Below are positions 41,471-53,608 of a stretch of 64,000 nt of DNA, one piece after another. The stretch's first letter is position 1. Every line of letters begins with the position of its first letter. Source of the DNA: Rhodamnia argentea. Its lineage: Eukaryota > Streptophyta > Magnoliopsida > Myrtales > Myrtaceae. A program made the position numbers and the translations under genes. The stretch spans positions 18,379,095-18,443,094 of the forward strand of contig NC_063160.1 in assembly GCF_020921035.1 (NCBI RefSeq). The letters run 5' to 3'. The notes beneath the pieces were generated by a model, which was not told where the DNA came from, did no database searches, and was given only the letters and a program-made list of their open reading frames with translations.

Positions 41471-43480
41471 GCCGAAATTTCCAGAAGACTTTCTCCTCAG
41501 AAAAAGAGAAGAAATATTCAAATCCGTCATTTTCATGTAATATATGCTTATTGATTGAATCGCCCATTTTGTCTTTTTAGGGTAAAGGAGCTAGTTTAAC
41601 TTCTAGGCAATGTTAATCGATTGGCCAAAGCAAAAAAGTAGATACATTGAATTTAAAAGAAATCTTTCTTTGTAGTTCTTTTACAATTAATTAGCTTTTA
41701 TATTAAGTCATAAATAGAAGGAAATGTTTGTCGATGACCGGATAGTGTGTGAACGTGCTATGCAATGCATAAAGTTGTGATGTGAATTGATTCGATGGGG
41801 AATCGATTATGACGAAGACAGAGAGTTTCATAAGTTATATAGTCCTTCGTTGAATGTCATTAAGTAGTTGAGTGTTATGGATCCCATCCTCTTTGATTTC
41901 TTGGGTAAGATCAAGATGTGAGGTTATATACTATTTTGCTTCTTGAATTAATCTCTCTCTCATGCTTTTTTTTTTCTTATTACTTTATGTGATGCCACAT
42001 CAATCTTCATTTAGTATCCAGCGTCACGTCGATGCCAAATAACTTTAGATATATTAGAAAAGTTGGGCTCCCATTGCGAATGGAAATTATGGAGCTATGG
42101 ATAGCAAACTTCTGATGCACTTAATCCCGTTTTAAAAACCAAACGCGTGGATTAAGGGTTGGATGGGTAAACACACAAACTTCGACTAAGAAAAATTAAC
42201 ATCTTAAACTCATTGATTGCCAAGAAAGGATGACATGGCAGGTTTGATGGGCCCATGCTGACATGCGCCCAATGCAAGTGAGTCGAAATTTCCAAAATTC
42301 TTTTACCTCAATAGAGAAAAGCAATACTCAAGTCCGTCATTTTCTTGAACTAGTGATGGTTATTTCATTAAAGAATCTCGTAATAGTACTCACGTGTACT
42401 ATTTGCACATTTATAGGATTACCTATTTTTTGTAGGATAAGGAGTAACTTCTACTTATAGGCATTATTAACCGGTTGGCCAAAGCACAAAATATGGAGAA
42501 TATCTTAGAAAGAAAAAATAACTGTAGAGTTTTTTTTTTTACATTAATTATCTTTTTTAGAAAGACATAAATCGGAGGGAAACATTTATTGGTGAGAGGA
42601 TAGTGTCCGAATATGCTATACAATGACAGATTATAAGGTAGAGTCGGTTGTATCGTATTGTTCTTTTCTTATTTCTATTTAAAAATAGGAGAGTTTAAGC
42701 ACTTTCAATCTAGGTGTAGACCTGGATCAACATATAGGAATTTAATAAATTTATACTTAGGATTTGTGTACAAGTATTCTACATTCATATTTAATGGTGA
42801 TCATAGGAGCTTCATTGACTCTCTAAACCACACAAAAATTTGCTCTAAAAAATGTTAGATGTATGTCCGTTCAACCTGTTTTGATTGTCTTCTTGTGGCG
42901 ATGGTGTAGAGGAAGTCGAACCTTGACTTACACTGTCCACTAGCCACACTGTAGATACTAAAGAAGGAATTTTTGTATGGTGTGCACTCATCACCGATGA
43001 AATAATCCACTTACGAGCGTGTGCTTAATCCTGTTGGTGCTCTAATCCGTCATGTTTTCTGGATTTACATTTTTTTTTTTACAGCATCATGGCCTTTACT
43101 CTATTTTGATTTCCTTTGCTATGAAGCTTATATACTTCTTATGTATCCTTTTTGGCAATCAATACAATATTCTTTCGATAAAGAAATGTCCAAATGAAAG
43201 TTGGGCGGCGTCCTCTCCACGTTTGTCCTTTTTCTCGTCATTTATTGTGATGCCTTTGGCTCCACGTCAGCCCTTGTTTAGTGTCAAATCGGTTGAATCA
43301 AGTAATCTTAAATATACTAAAAAAATCCGGTTAGATTTTCCATCGTACGAAATGGGTGGAGTTAAGTTGTAAAATTTTTGGTGCACTTGAACCTATTTTC
43401 AAAATAACGAACACGTTCATACCGGATGGGTCGAAAAACAATCAAACTTTAGCAAAGAGAATTAGCATTTTAAACTTTTT
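41220..43480. repeat. Diverged direct duplications (two to three units)
   Basis: The segment 41370-41790 (GATGACGTGGC, GAAATTTCCAGAAGA, CAAATCCGTCATTTTC, TTAATCGATTGGCCAAAGC) is repeated in the same order at 42225-42640 (GATGACATGGC, GAAATTTCCAAAATTC, CAAGTCCGTCATTTTC, TTAACCGGTTGGCCAAAGC), about 850 bases on. Parts of 41990-42200 recur near 43230-43450. No gene is seen; minor ORFs here are not supported. Confidence 0.6.
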
Positions 43481-43554
43481 CATTTCTAATTAATCAATAA
43501 GCTCCGTAAAAAATCACTTTGAATCACTTAACATTTTCTACTTTATAATTTCTT

Positions 43555-44215
43555 AAAGGTTAATGCTATGAAAAATCCCAAATTAGTAAACCCATGACAA
43601 ATTTATTTCGAACTATTTTTTTTAAACTACAAAAAACCCTAAACCGATATATCCATGACAAATTTACCCCAAACTAATTTTTTTACCACAAAAAAAATCA
43701 TAAACTGGTACACCTATGACAAATTTACCTCAAACTAATTTTTTGATCACCAAAAACCTCAAACCGATACACTCGTGACAAATTTAGTCTAAATTAATTT
43801 TTTTATCACCAGAAAATCCTGAACTGGTACACTCTGTGACAAAACTACATCCGTTAATTTTTGTTAAACTGGGTTAATACCGCGAAAAATTCCAATTTGA
43901 TAAACCTGTGACAAACATAGGGTGAAAATCTCAAACTGGTATACCCGTTAACCGACACGTGTTATTCAACTCAATAATTATATGGTAAAATTCAATGAAA
44001 ATTAGTGGAGAGTAAGTTTATCACAAGTATATCAGCTTTTGGTAAAATTATCATAAGTATACAAGTTCGAGATTTTTCGTGGTAAAAAAATAATTTGTGA
44101 TAAATTTATCACATGTGTACTAGTTTAAAAGTTTTTTGTGGTAAAAAAAATAATTTGAGGTAAATTTATTACATATGTATCGGTTTATAGTTTTTCGTGG
44201 TATTTAACATTTTCT
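43555..44215. mobile_element. Fold-back repeat with 60-bp sub-repeats, second copy
   Basis: Five units of about 60 bases (AAAACCCTAAACCGATA, TGACAAATTTACCCCAAAC, TAATTTTTTTACCAC) fill 43570-43860. After a spacer containing ACACGTGTTATTCAAC, inverted units (GTGGTAAAAAAATAATTTG, AAATTTATCACATG, TAGTTTAAAAGTTTTT) fill 44030-44210. It is the same family as the element at 19.6 kb. Confidence 0.75.
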
Positions 44216-44559
44216 TAAAATTTACATAATTAATGATAATCTCGTGATCTAACGGTCACATATATCACGTCTAACATGGTGGGATACGTGTAATTGCATG
44301 CGTGCACAAATTCTTGCTTGCAAGGGGCCTTGGATATAAGTTGTGTATTTCTCGGAATTTTGCCCAAGAGTGTTATTAAATTCTCCTTTCCCTCTCCAGA
44401 TTTTTCTCAAAAGCTAGGACTTATAAGCATGTTACGTTCGAAAATCAAATTAAAATTTTCCAGATATGACCATATTGCGTGGGCATTCGTGGAGAAGCAC
44501 AACACTCAGTCCGGCTCAGCCCCGACCCTTTCACATTCCAAAAGATCCAATGGCTCTCC

Positions 44560-44649
44560 TCTATATATTTCACTCTCTTCAGGCAACCGAATTAGAAACC
44601 AGACTCTGATTTTCAAGTGCAGGTTCACTTGAGAAACTTTCGCTTGGCA
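44560..44649 (+). promoter_or_regulatory. Core promoter and leader of the AGP-like gene
   Basis: CTATATATTTC at about 44561 is a clear TATA box, roughly 90 bases upstream of the start codon. Confidence 0.55.
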
Positions 44650-44994
44650 ATGATGGCGGTTTCGAGAATCCTCTTCCTCGCGGCCATGGTGGCACTCTCG
44701 GTCGGCTTATCGATGGCGCAGTCTCCACCTCTGCCTCCACCGCCTGCTCTGTCGCCGCCCACATGGGAAGCATCAGCGTCCGCGCCGACTCTCCCCCAGC
44801 AGGTCACACCGATGACTCTGCCGCCGCCGCCGCCATCCCCTCCTTCATCGACATTCGCCGGGCTGCCCGGGTTGGCCAGCTCGTCACCACCAGTCGAAGG
44901 TCCATTGGCATACGATAGTGGCGCCGATGTGACAAACAGGTTTGCTCTCTCAGCGGTTTGGGTTGCTGGGCTAGCTGCCGCATTGGCCGTGTAA
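44650..44994 (+). CDS. Short arabinogalactan-type cell-surface protein, GPI-anchored
   Basis: The product is a 114-residue protein. A signal peptide (about 1-24, MMAVSRILFLAAMVALSV ending SMAQ) is followed by a Pro/Ser/Ala/Thr-rich mature region with PPLPPPPALSPP and LPPPPPSPPSS runs, sites for hydroxyproline O-glycosylation (single Pro) and extensin-like arabinosylation (Pro blocks). The end, FALSAVWVAGLAAALAV, is a hydrophobic GPI-attachment signal with small residues (SGAD) before it. Such proteins are secreted and held on the outer plasma membrane or wall. The start is the first of two adjacent ATGs after a TATA box. No particular AGP gene is recognised; it mixes AGP and Pro-rich features. 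Confidence 0.85.
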   Translation: MMAVSRILFLAAMVALSVGLSMAQSPPLPPPPALSPPTWEASASAPTLPQQVTPMTLPPPPPSPPSSTFAGLPGLASSSPPVEGPLAYDSGADVTNRFALSAVWVAGLAAALAV

Positions 44995-46147
44995 CGAGTT
45001 GCGATAAAGAGCTTCATCTTTAGCCAATGTCTTAGGCCGACAAATAAATCTGGTTTTCTCAATCACACTCAATATTACCATACGTTGCACATTTCTGATG
45101 TATATGGTTCCCGGTTACTTTAACTTCAATGTGATGTTTGAGGGTATACATGTGACGTTCATGGTGTCCCGTTAGTATTGTCGGTCTCCTCCAATGTGCT
45201 ATTGCGTTTTACGAGTGTATCAGAAAGCCATCTTGTACGAGGCAAGGGGTTCAACTGGAAGTTCTAATGATATATTATTTTGACCTAAATGGCGCCAAGT
45301 TTGTGCCGTTAACTTTTTCTTTAACTTGCAGAAAAATACGTTCAGATTGCAGCAGGGATAAGAGAGCTCGATATCAGACTCTATTCGGGAATCGTTATGG
45401 CTTTTGATTTGATAAAACAATGTCCAATGGATGGAACTAGAAGAATTTAAGTCAGAATCAACATTTGCATGCAAATAGGTATGATTGCATGAGATGGTTA
45501 GGCAAATTACATATGCAAAGACTCAATTTGGGCACTAGAAGACTGTCCATAGACCGCTTATCCTTGAAGGATGATTCTTTATTGGTGTGCTATTCAAGCC
45601 TTCTGAAGAGATTTCGATTTCTCTCGAGACCCAATAAATGTTCGTGCTTTATCGTAACTTTTCTCTTTTCCTTTTCTTCCGTGATTCGACGATTACAATG
45701 CTCTTTTTCCGTAATTTTGATTTAGTGTGCTCTCATCAAAGTCGAGAGCGAAGCTCGATTGTTGATTAAAGGCATCAGAGGACAAGTCGGTTTTTGTTTT
45801 CGATGAAGTTGAAATGGTTTATGAGGTATAGGGTCCATAATTGCATTGCAGGATGAAAGCATTGCAAGCGTAAACTAAACCCTCAAGAGGAGAACCAAAT
45901 CTGACTTGAGTATAAAGAACAAGGCATCGAACTTGAACGGTAAGTGAACGGGGAAAAAGGAAAGGATTTAGAGACTTTGCCTTCCCAGAAATCGGAATTA
46001 ATGTCATGTGCTGATATACAATTACATCACTGCGGCGAACGCTTCATTTATTTACGGCCTTTTTATCAATGGTATGTACACATTTCTCTCTATTCCTTTC
46101 TCTGGAAGGAGCTGTTTTGGAGGTCGGATGGCTGAAAATGGTAAAGT
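44995..46147. other. Intergenic DNA
   Basis: The 3' flanks of the AGP-like gene and of the minus-strand gene to the right. Short ORFs (for example 45465-45725) show no family similarity. Nothing else is seen. Confidence 0.4.
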
Positions 46148-47638
46148 TTATTTTTCTTCAGGCGGTTGCTCGATGATCGTCTGGATGCTGGCTCCAATCA
46201 CCGTCTCCACCTCTTGTTTCAGTTCATCGACCTACACGTATTGAACCACACACGATATCAGTATTTCGTTATGCTTCCCCTTAATTTGTTGGTAACTCTA
46301 TACAAGTAATTATCCCGACAACTATGAATTTATCCCCGTAGTAACATTTTTTGCCCTTCGATTCTAATGCAGCACGTCTTCGAATGACTGCTCATGATAT
46401 CTAGCTACCAATCTCTTTGGTCTCTAATTTATCAATCCATCGATCACAAATATGCTGGCAGTTGGCCTTGCTTGAGACTTAGGTTAACTTGTCGCAAGCA
46501 TGTGGTATTGCATGGGTGAAAGAAGGCGACGAGAGGTAGAGGAGGAGGACACAAGTACCTTATGAATGAAGTTCTCGGTCAAATGAGCGTCATGAGCAGT
46601 AGCTTCTGATACGTGTTCTACGAACAATGCAGCTTCCTTGAGTTTGCTGTCATCGGGGAGCTTATCGGCTACTTGGGCTGACACCTTTTCGGCCACGGTC
46701 GCCACCTGCTCTACCACCTCGGCCACAATCTCGGCATCTTCTATCACCTCTTCAGCCTCCCCTGAAGATGATCTTCTTTAGGGAGAAAACACTCAAAATA
46801 CTTTGTTTATGCTGTATCTAGTAAAAGTTAAAGTTAGCTAAGTTGAGTAATGACGCCGAATCGAATTATTTCGGAGACCCCAGCTGCCAGCTACGAGTCA
46901 TTTATGAGCCTTACCGAATCATTTGAAGGAAATATGTTTGAAATCCTTTTGATGTTATATTGATATGGTATTCTGTCAACTGCTTAAGGATTAAGAACTT
47001 CTGCAGATGTTACCTTCTATTTGTTGCAGCTTGTCCCATTTGAGCTTCCAATAGGGTATCAGGAGAGACAACATAGAGCCCATGACCCATCTGACCCTGC
47101 AATGGTTGAAAATTTCATCTTTCCTTTTCTTTTACGAGACTGGCCTGTACCATTCATTGTCTTTTCCTGGTTTCATAATTTACACAGTGAAAACTTTTGA
47201 AAAGTATTGTGAGAAAGAAAAATACCATGGTGGGAACCATGATGGCTTCGGAGGATTTGGCAGTGGCTTTGGGATCTCTCTACTTGCGTTCCTTTCCCTA
47301 AGTAGGACAAAAGAAATAACCATGTCCGAGGTTCAGGGACTGATTTGCAGTTGATTTTCACAATACGAATACCCTTTCTTCCTTTGAAAATGAGGTGTGG
47401 AAAAAGAATCATACACAATACTGGAATCGGGTCCGTCCATTCCTTTGCGGTAAGCTCGGGAAATCTGCTGCAACCCCCGGTAATCCGTCGAGGAGCCGGG
47501 CTCGAACATCCATCGTGCATCGCCACGGTGTTGGCTAAGTCGATTCGCAATAACAGACACAGGAGATCGAACGACGCCTCTTAACAAGCTGAAAGACGAA
47601 AAAGTCGTGGCTGCGAACATCCTGAACAATCTCTCCAT
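46148..47638 (-). CDS. Small membrane protein with a Val/Glu-rich coiled-coil tail, function unknown
   Basis: Four exons join in phase: 47638-47373, 47096-47014, 46761-46559, 46231-46148, giving 211 residues. The N-terminus (about 1-50: MERLFRMFAATTFSSFSLLRG and further Arg/Ser-rich sequence without acids) looks like an organelle-targeting peptide. A hydrophobic segment WVMGSMLSLLIPYW (about 92-106) is followed by a Lys/Trp patch, then a heptad-like acidic stretch (VAEVVEQVATVAEKVSAQVADKLPD, partly quoted) and FVEHVSEATAHDAHLTENFIHKV, ending in VDELKQEVETVIGAS. I recognise the layout from uncharacterised plant proteins with a W-V-x-G-x-hydrophobic segment, but no function is known to me. A TATA-like TTTATAAAG (about 47683-47691) lies 45 bases upstream of the start. 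Confidence 0.8.
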
Positions 47639-48960
47639 GTTGGCTAAGCCAAACGCAAACGGGTGAAACCAAAGAGATCTCTCTTTATAAAAGCCAGTGC
47701 TTTAGGTGGATATGACTCAGCATATTCGTAAGTGGGAAAAAGGAATGATGATGGAAGGTTCTTGTGGAGCGTTGTTTATGTTGGAAGAGGAATGAAATTT
47801 GCGTGAAAGAATGCATAAGGGCTCCCTTATTCAACGCCTGGAAAAAGTCAGGAGAAAGCGTCAAGCGATGGCGTGTGACGCCTTATAACATAACGTGAGT
47901 TGACGTCAAGTTCAAGCTTTGACGGAGTCTGGTCGGTGGTCACCCACCTCAAAAATTAAGTGCACATAGAAAATATCGTGAAATCGACTATTCTAATTGC
48001 CGGTTCCTTGCAAGCTAAACTTTTCTTTCCTCATTGCTTAGGGGTTTCCTTTAATTTAACTGATTAACAACAGTCACATTTCATGTACAAGGTAGAAGGA
48101 AAAAGGAAGGACACAAGCAATTTCAATGATTCAGCCCCAACACATGTCCTCAAGCTAAGTCACAATTCAAAGTCATATAAGCACGCAACACGTTATAGAA
48201 ACTAGTATGTAATCTCGAATAATTCCATCCTTATATCGTCTTAAGATCATATTAAGGCGTATAATAACAAGGCACGTCTCATCCTCCCGTTGATTGGAAA
48301 TGAGGGTGATTCTGTTAGTGTTAATCCAACACAGGATCAATGTCTATGTCAAGGACAAAAAAATGCTTATGGGTTTCCTCGATGTTAAAATTAATTTTAG
48401 TGGGACCACACATATGGATATTCCGATAATTTTATAATAATACTATTTGTAGCATGTTATTAAGATTATAAGATTATAGCGTGTCATTAAGATCGTTCAT
48501 CACAAAGAATTCGATAATACGAACCTCCATCCATCAAGTCCAATAAACACAAGAGGAGGCAAAAGACTAATCTGGAATCACCTTGGCTAAAATGAAATAA
48601 AATAAAAAACCCGGGGCACAAATTTACATTTTAGCAATGTCGTTAACGTTAGTGCAAGCTTGGATACTAGTAGAGGTGGCAAATGCAGCTAAAAGCCTAA
48701 AACCCATATTTTAACTCATATTTGATGGTGCGTGTCATAAATGATTGCCTTACGTTTTTTAAAAACAAGCTTAAGTAGGTCATATATGAATTGCCTAGCA
48801 ACTTGACAAGTCCTAAATGAGTTGAGAACTAACTCAGAAGGAAAATAAAGAACTTTTTCACTAGTCTTCTAGTGGTAAAAAAGCGCCCAATGCGATAGGT
48901 GAAGTTGGAGATGTCATCACAATTTTTATAGCTTTTATTTTTTAAAATTTTCTGAAATTT
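47639..48960. other. Intergenic DNA upstream of the small membrane-protein gene
   Basis: It contains the promoter (TATA-like at about 47683-47691 on the minus strand) and then AT-rich DNA without a supported gene. Confidence 0.4.
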
Positions 48961-48967
48961 TTGTAAG

Positions 48968-51245
48968 GTTTTTTTTTTTTTGGGTAAGGTAAGTATGTAT
49001 TGATCTTTCAAAAGCTAGATACAAAAATACCGGGCACAAGAGCCATGAACTCAACATGGCACATAGGGTGCCAAGGAGAGTTCAACGGTGAACCGGTCAT
49101 AAAATACACCAAGAGAAGGGGAAGAGCCCAACAGGCTAACAAGCTAGCAGAGGAACAAAAAGCCAAACAAGCGGCCAAACTAGAATAGTAACCAACCAAA
49201 AAAGAAAGAACACAGCTGGAAGATATAACAACCGGGAGGCATCTCCGGAGGAGCCAGCAGCAAATGACCAACAACAGTAGATGGAGAGTCTCCCGGGTGT
49301 CTTTGTGGAGACAACCGCAACAGCAAAAAGGTGAAGCGATGGGTGGGGCTTGGGAGATCCACGCGGGTAGTATGATGAGGAGACAGCAGCATAGGAGCAG
49401 CAACGATGAAGGTGGCAGCTCGGCAGCATCCTTGGAGGACAGCACGGGTGCGGTGTTGATGATCTTCGGTATCCTCACGGGTAGTAGGTTGGGGAGGCGA
49501 AAATGCGAGTCGGCATATGTGGTGGAAAATCTCACGGATGAACCAGCGGCAGACCAGCATCATCGGTGGAGGGAGAGTCCCGTAAGTATTGGTGGAGGGA
49601 GATGCGATGTTGATAGTCTTGGGAATCCACGCGAGTAGTAGGTTGGGGAGGCGAGAAAGCCGAGTCAGCATATGTGATGGAGGACCTCACGGATGACCAG
49701 CAGCAAACCAACATCATCGGTGGAGGGAGAGTCCCGTAGGTGCTGAAGAAGAGCCCTTTTCCGCAGCAATAGGGAGTCCGGAGAGGATCGAGAGATGGCT
49801 GCATCGCGTAAGAACCAAAATGCACCAAGACCAAAGACTAAAAAAGGAAAACCGGAAGAAAAGGAAGAACAAAAAGGCCCCAAAGCCGAAACAGGGGGTA
49901 CAAAGAAGGAAACACCACCAGAAAAACAGGGGAAAACCGGAACACAATCGAGCCCTGCGGCGTAGAACCAAAGAAGCTAGAGCAACCGATTGAAGCGGGG
50001 CCAACCGGGGACAAAATAACACGACACAGCAAAGGACAAGCCTGAGAAAGGTCAGAACGGAAGGTACAGACCGGAAGAGAACCAGCAGAACAACTGCGAA
50101 AGAAGTAAACAACAAAAAGAAAACAAGCAGTGGAAGGTACGGTAGAACAAAGCTTGCAATGGAGGACAGCAACCAAGCTTGAAGGGAGCCGCACAACACC
50201 AGGAGGTTCTTGAATCGACGGTGGAACCGCAACGGGAGCCCACGAGAGAGAAGGCAACCCCAGCTTTGGAAGGGCTGCTTGAAGAGGCCAAAAGACGAGA
50301 AGGCCTGGAAGATACAAGGGTATAACGATCAGCGGTGGGGGAGAACAAACCCATATTGACCGCAATACCTAAAAGAATATAGATGAAAATAAATACACCC
50401 TTGCTTTCTTTTTTTTTTTTTTTTTTTTGTTTTTTTTTTTTTTCTTCCTGTCCACTTTCCTATTTTTTTTTCCTTCATTTTTTTTTCTTTTTCGGCGGAG
50501 CAAGAAGACGGAACAAGGGGGAGTACAAATGCAACAAATGCGAAGCACATATCAACTTGGCATGGGGAATGGCATAATGAATGTGCCAGCCGCAAGGCCA
50601 AATAGAGAGGCACAAGAAGGTGCAAACCCGGATAGCAAATGAGGACAAATGCGAAGGTGGGCAGAAGAGGGAAAACAACTAGCAATACCAAAGAGATAGT
50701 AGAGCTGGAACAAAAAGAAGGGAGGCCACACAACAGCGAAAACCGAAGTGAAAGAAGAGGCAACCACACGTCGGAAGGCAGGTTGGTGAGCTTCCAAAGA
50801 TGAGGAAAGCTGGAAAGGGAGCAAGGGCACACGGGAAAACCGGGAGGTCTCCGACCGCATGCTGGTACTGAAGCGGAGGCCAAAAGGGCGGCTGAACCAG
50901 AACATAAAGGGAGAGAAATGGAGAAAAAGGAGAAAGTTGGGTCTCACAGAAGGCAAAGGACCAACCAATAGATTCCAAGGGGTAAAGAAAGGAAAGAAAA
51001 GCAAGAGGAAGTGGCCAACTGAAGGACACCACAAGGGAAAGAGAGGCACCATTTTTTCTTGTTTCCTTTTTTTTTTCTCCGACATCCGACGAGGGCTGTG
51101 AATCCCTCGCTAGATCTAAATGAGGGCTCGACCCTCTCCCATGGCCAATGAGGGCTGCCAAAGGGTCGGCCGGCGTCCCTCGTCGGACTTAGAAGAAAAA
51201 AATTGAGAAGAAAGACAGAAAAATAAAATAAAAATAGCATTTTTT
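48968..51245 (-). repeat. Strand-skewed repetitive block, possible non-autonomous retroelement
   Basis: From about 49000 to 51060 the plus strand is strongly purine-rich and poor in T. Pyrimidine-rich sequence on the minus strand therefore gives many overlapping Ser/Leu/Phe/Pro ORFs of 100-190 codons with no family match. The left border, read on the minus strand, is GATCAATACATACTTACC and then about 13 A residues (48968-48980 as T), like the poly(A) end of a non-LTR element. A second long T run sits at 50408-50446. Internal direct repeats (GTAGTAGGTTGGGGAGGCGA at 49481 and nearly so at 49635) have 154-bp spacing. No reverse transcriptase is seen. Confidence 0.45.
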
Positions 51246-51744
51246 AAAAAAAATTTATAGAAGTTCTCAACTAGGTTGGTATTACATAAAAGTGTTTTAG
51301 CAATAAGATTTTTTTCAAAATTATTTAATTTTTTTTCTTAGATTAAGTTAAATATAAATTTGTTTCTGCAATATGAGTCATGTCGGGCATGGCTCGCTAA
51401 ACTTGTATTATATGAAAATGGGTCAATTTTGGTCATACCATTTTCGATTCAACCGAATCCCGACCCGACCCACTCATTTGATGGGTCTAGATATTAGTCG
51501 GGCCACTCGTGATCGGGACGGGAGCAAGATTGCTCATGGTCGGCGTCCAACCCGCGAAGACCGAATGAGGATACAACACTCGTGGTTGTGCTCGGTTCAC
51601 TCCAACACAGTCACAATCAACAGCATGTACCAAACAACTTCAAAATGAAAGAAATAAGTAGAGTCTCACAAACCATGATCGGTAGTGACAATAAGTGGTA
51701 GCAACAACAAGCAACAACGACCATATTCTCGTAATTTACTAAGT

Positions 51745-52560
51745 TTATGGGATAATTATCGAAAAAGTCCTAAACCTATTAGAAATATGCTAATTCAGTA
51801 TGCCTTTTAATTTAGTCAGTTTAGTTAAAATCTTTTCACAATTTGCCAATGTAATCCATCCGGCCAATTTTTGCTAGAAATCACTAACGTGGATGCCGAC
51901 CGTCCTACGTGGCATGGTCGATCTTGATGTGGATTTTTTTATTTTGTATTTCTCTTTCTTTGCTTAGCCTTTTATTTTTTTTTTATTTTTCCTTCTTATT
52001 TTTTTCACAGTGGTCGGCTAGAGTTGCCGAAGCTCGCTAGCCGAGGGGGAGGGCTAAGAAGCCCTCGTTGGCTGTGGGCGAAGGCGGCTTATCCGGTGAC
52101 CGGCGAGGCCATGGATAGGCTGGCCTCATGCAAGGCAGCCTTGCCCACTACCACAATGGGCTAGGTGAGGCCGGCCTTAGGGGAGGCCACATCGCCGAAA
52201 TCCCGGCGAGGCTGAAGGAAGGCTGCGACCCTCACCAATGGCTGGTAAGGGCTTTGCAACTTTCTCCTAGTGGTCGACAAGCTTGAGCAACCCTCGCTTG
52301 CCACTTTGAAAAAAATGGAAAATAAAACAAAATAAAAAAGAAACAAAAAAATTGTTCACGTTAGTGCCTATAGTGCCACGTAGGATGACCGGCATCCACA
52401 TTAGCAATTTTCAATCAAAATTTTCCGAATGGATTACATTGGCAAATTGTTAAAAATTTTAAAGCTTAATGAGCCAAATTAAAAGATTTAGGACTGAATT
52501 GGCAGAAGTGTAATAGATTTAAAAATTTTCTTGGTAATTTTCTTATAAGAATATCTCACA
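51745..52560. mobile_element. TIR transposon remnant (MULE-like MITE)
   Basis: The left arm (AAAAGTCCTAAACCTATTAG, then TGCCAATGTAATCCATCCGG, then GTGGATGCCGACCGTCCTAC) is mirrored in reverse complement on the right (GTAGGATGACCGGCATCCAC near 52380, GAATGGATTACATTGGCAAA near 52434, TTTAGGACTGAATT near 52486). The arms are about 180 bp. The core is GC-rich (GGCGAGGCC phrases) and non-coding, similar in style to the core of the element at 3.3 kb. The target duplication is not clear. Confidence 0.7.
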
Positions 52561-52842
52561 TCTAGTAATTACCATACAATCTTGTAAGGTTGAAGATTAA
52601 ATTTCGTCGTTCGTGACTTTCAATGAAAAATCGTATTCAACTTGAATTCATGTTAAATCTTTTCTCATATTCTTTTTAACTTGCTTGAATTAACTCCATG
52701 AACGTGAATTCTTTGAAATTATGTTGAGATGAAGAAAAAACGTGGAGCAGAAAAAATGAGCATGGAGTGTGAAATTGTACAATAAAAGGTGAGCTTTTAC
52801 CTAATGAGCGGCAGCTAATTCTTGTCAATTGTACCATGATTA

Positions 52843-53105
52843 AGGCTTCATTTGTTTTGCGATCCGGCTTTTTGGAAAATATTTTTCAGGATGTCATTTT
52901 CTAGGAAAATGGCCATATTTTTCGATGTTTGGCTGAAATCTGAAAACGAACTAAAAAATATTTCATACCATTTGGTAAGGAAAATCAATTTTCACCGTAT
53001 GTGTTTTTTAATAATTTTTTTATTTTGTAAAAAATCAAATTTTAAATTATTTTATTTTATCTTTTTTCTCTTATTTTTCTTTTCTAATATTCGTTTTCCT
53101 TTCTT
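52843..53105. mobile_element. MITE-like AT-rich repeat
   Basis: It begins with TTCATTTGTTTTGCGATCCGG and GGAAAATATTTTTC phrases common to the small MITE family elsewhere in the window. It is followed by GC-rich CAAGGCTCAAGCTTGCC sequence of TE-core style. The limits are unknown. Confidence 0.3.
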
Positions 53106-53608
53106 CTTAGGCTGGAGTCCAGCCACCAAGGCTCAAGCTTGCCAGACTCCAATGGCCAAGCCTCGACCTTGCCGGGTCTGGTGAGCTCGAGGTTTGCCTT
53201 GCCTCCTCGACGGGCTCACCAGATATATTTCTTTCTTTACTTCTTCCTGCTGTAGATGGACAACGACATCGTATTCTTGTCTTGAAGTTTTTGTCATGAT
53301 CCATGTCTCAGTTGTTATCTCCAGAAAGCCACAATTGACCATGCTTATTTTATTTTTGCAGGTTAAGAAGCCACTCGGTGATGTGTTGGTAACATGACTA
53401 CATGTATATGTATAGTTTCTGAGGACTTTAGTTATACATCGGTTTGGTTGAGATAGTTCTGTTTTTGGACACTCCAAATGAGCGCTCTTTCCTTGGTTTA
53501 CGTGCTGGTTTGATATGATGTCTTGGCGAATACCTGGGATGATGGCTTTGGCTGAGATAGTTCTGGTTTGTGATGATGTCTTGGCGAATACCTGAGTTAT
53601 AACAGAGT

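Noticed and set aside
40873-41536. Ser/Arg/Glu-rich ORFs on both strands upstream of CAMTA
   Set aside because: Low-complexity purine-rich promoter DNA explains them.
49008-51161. Stack of long minus-strand ORFs (up to 184 codons) that could look like a gene cluster
   Set aside because: They overlap in several frames, are dominated by Ser/Leu/Phe/Pro, and follow from strand skew; no domain is visible.
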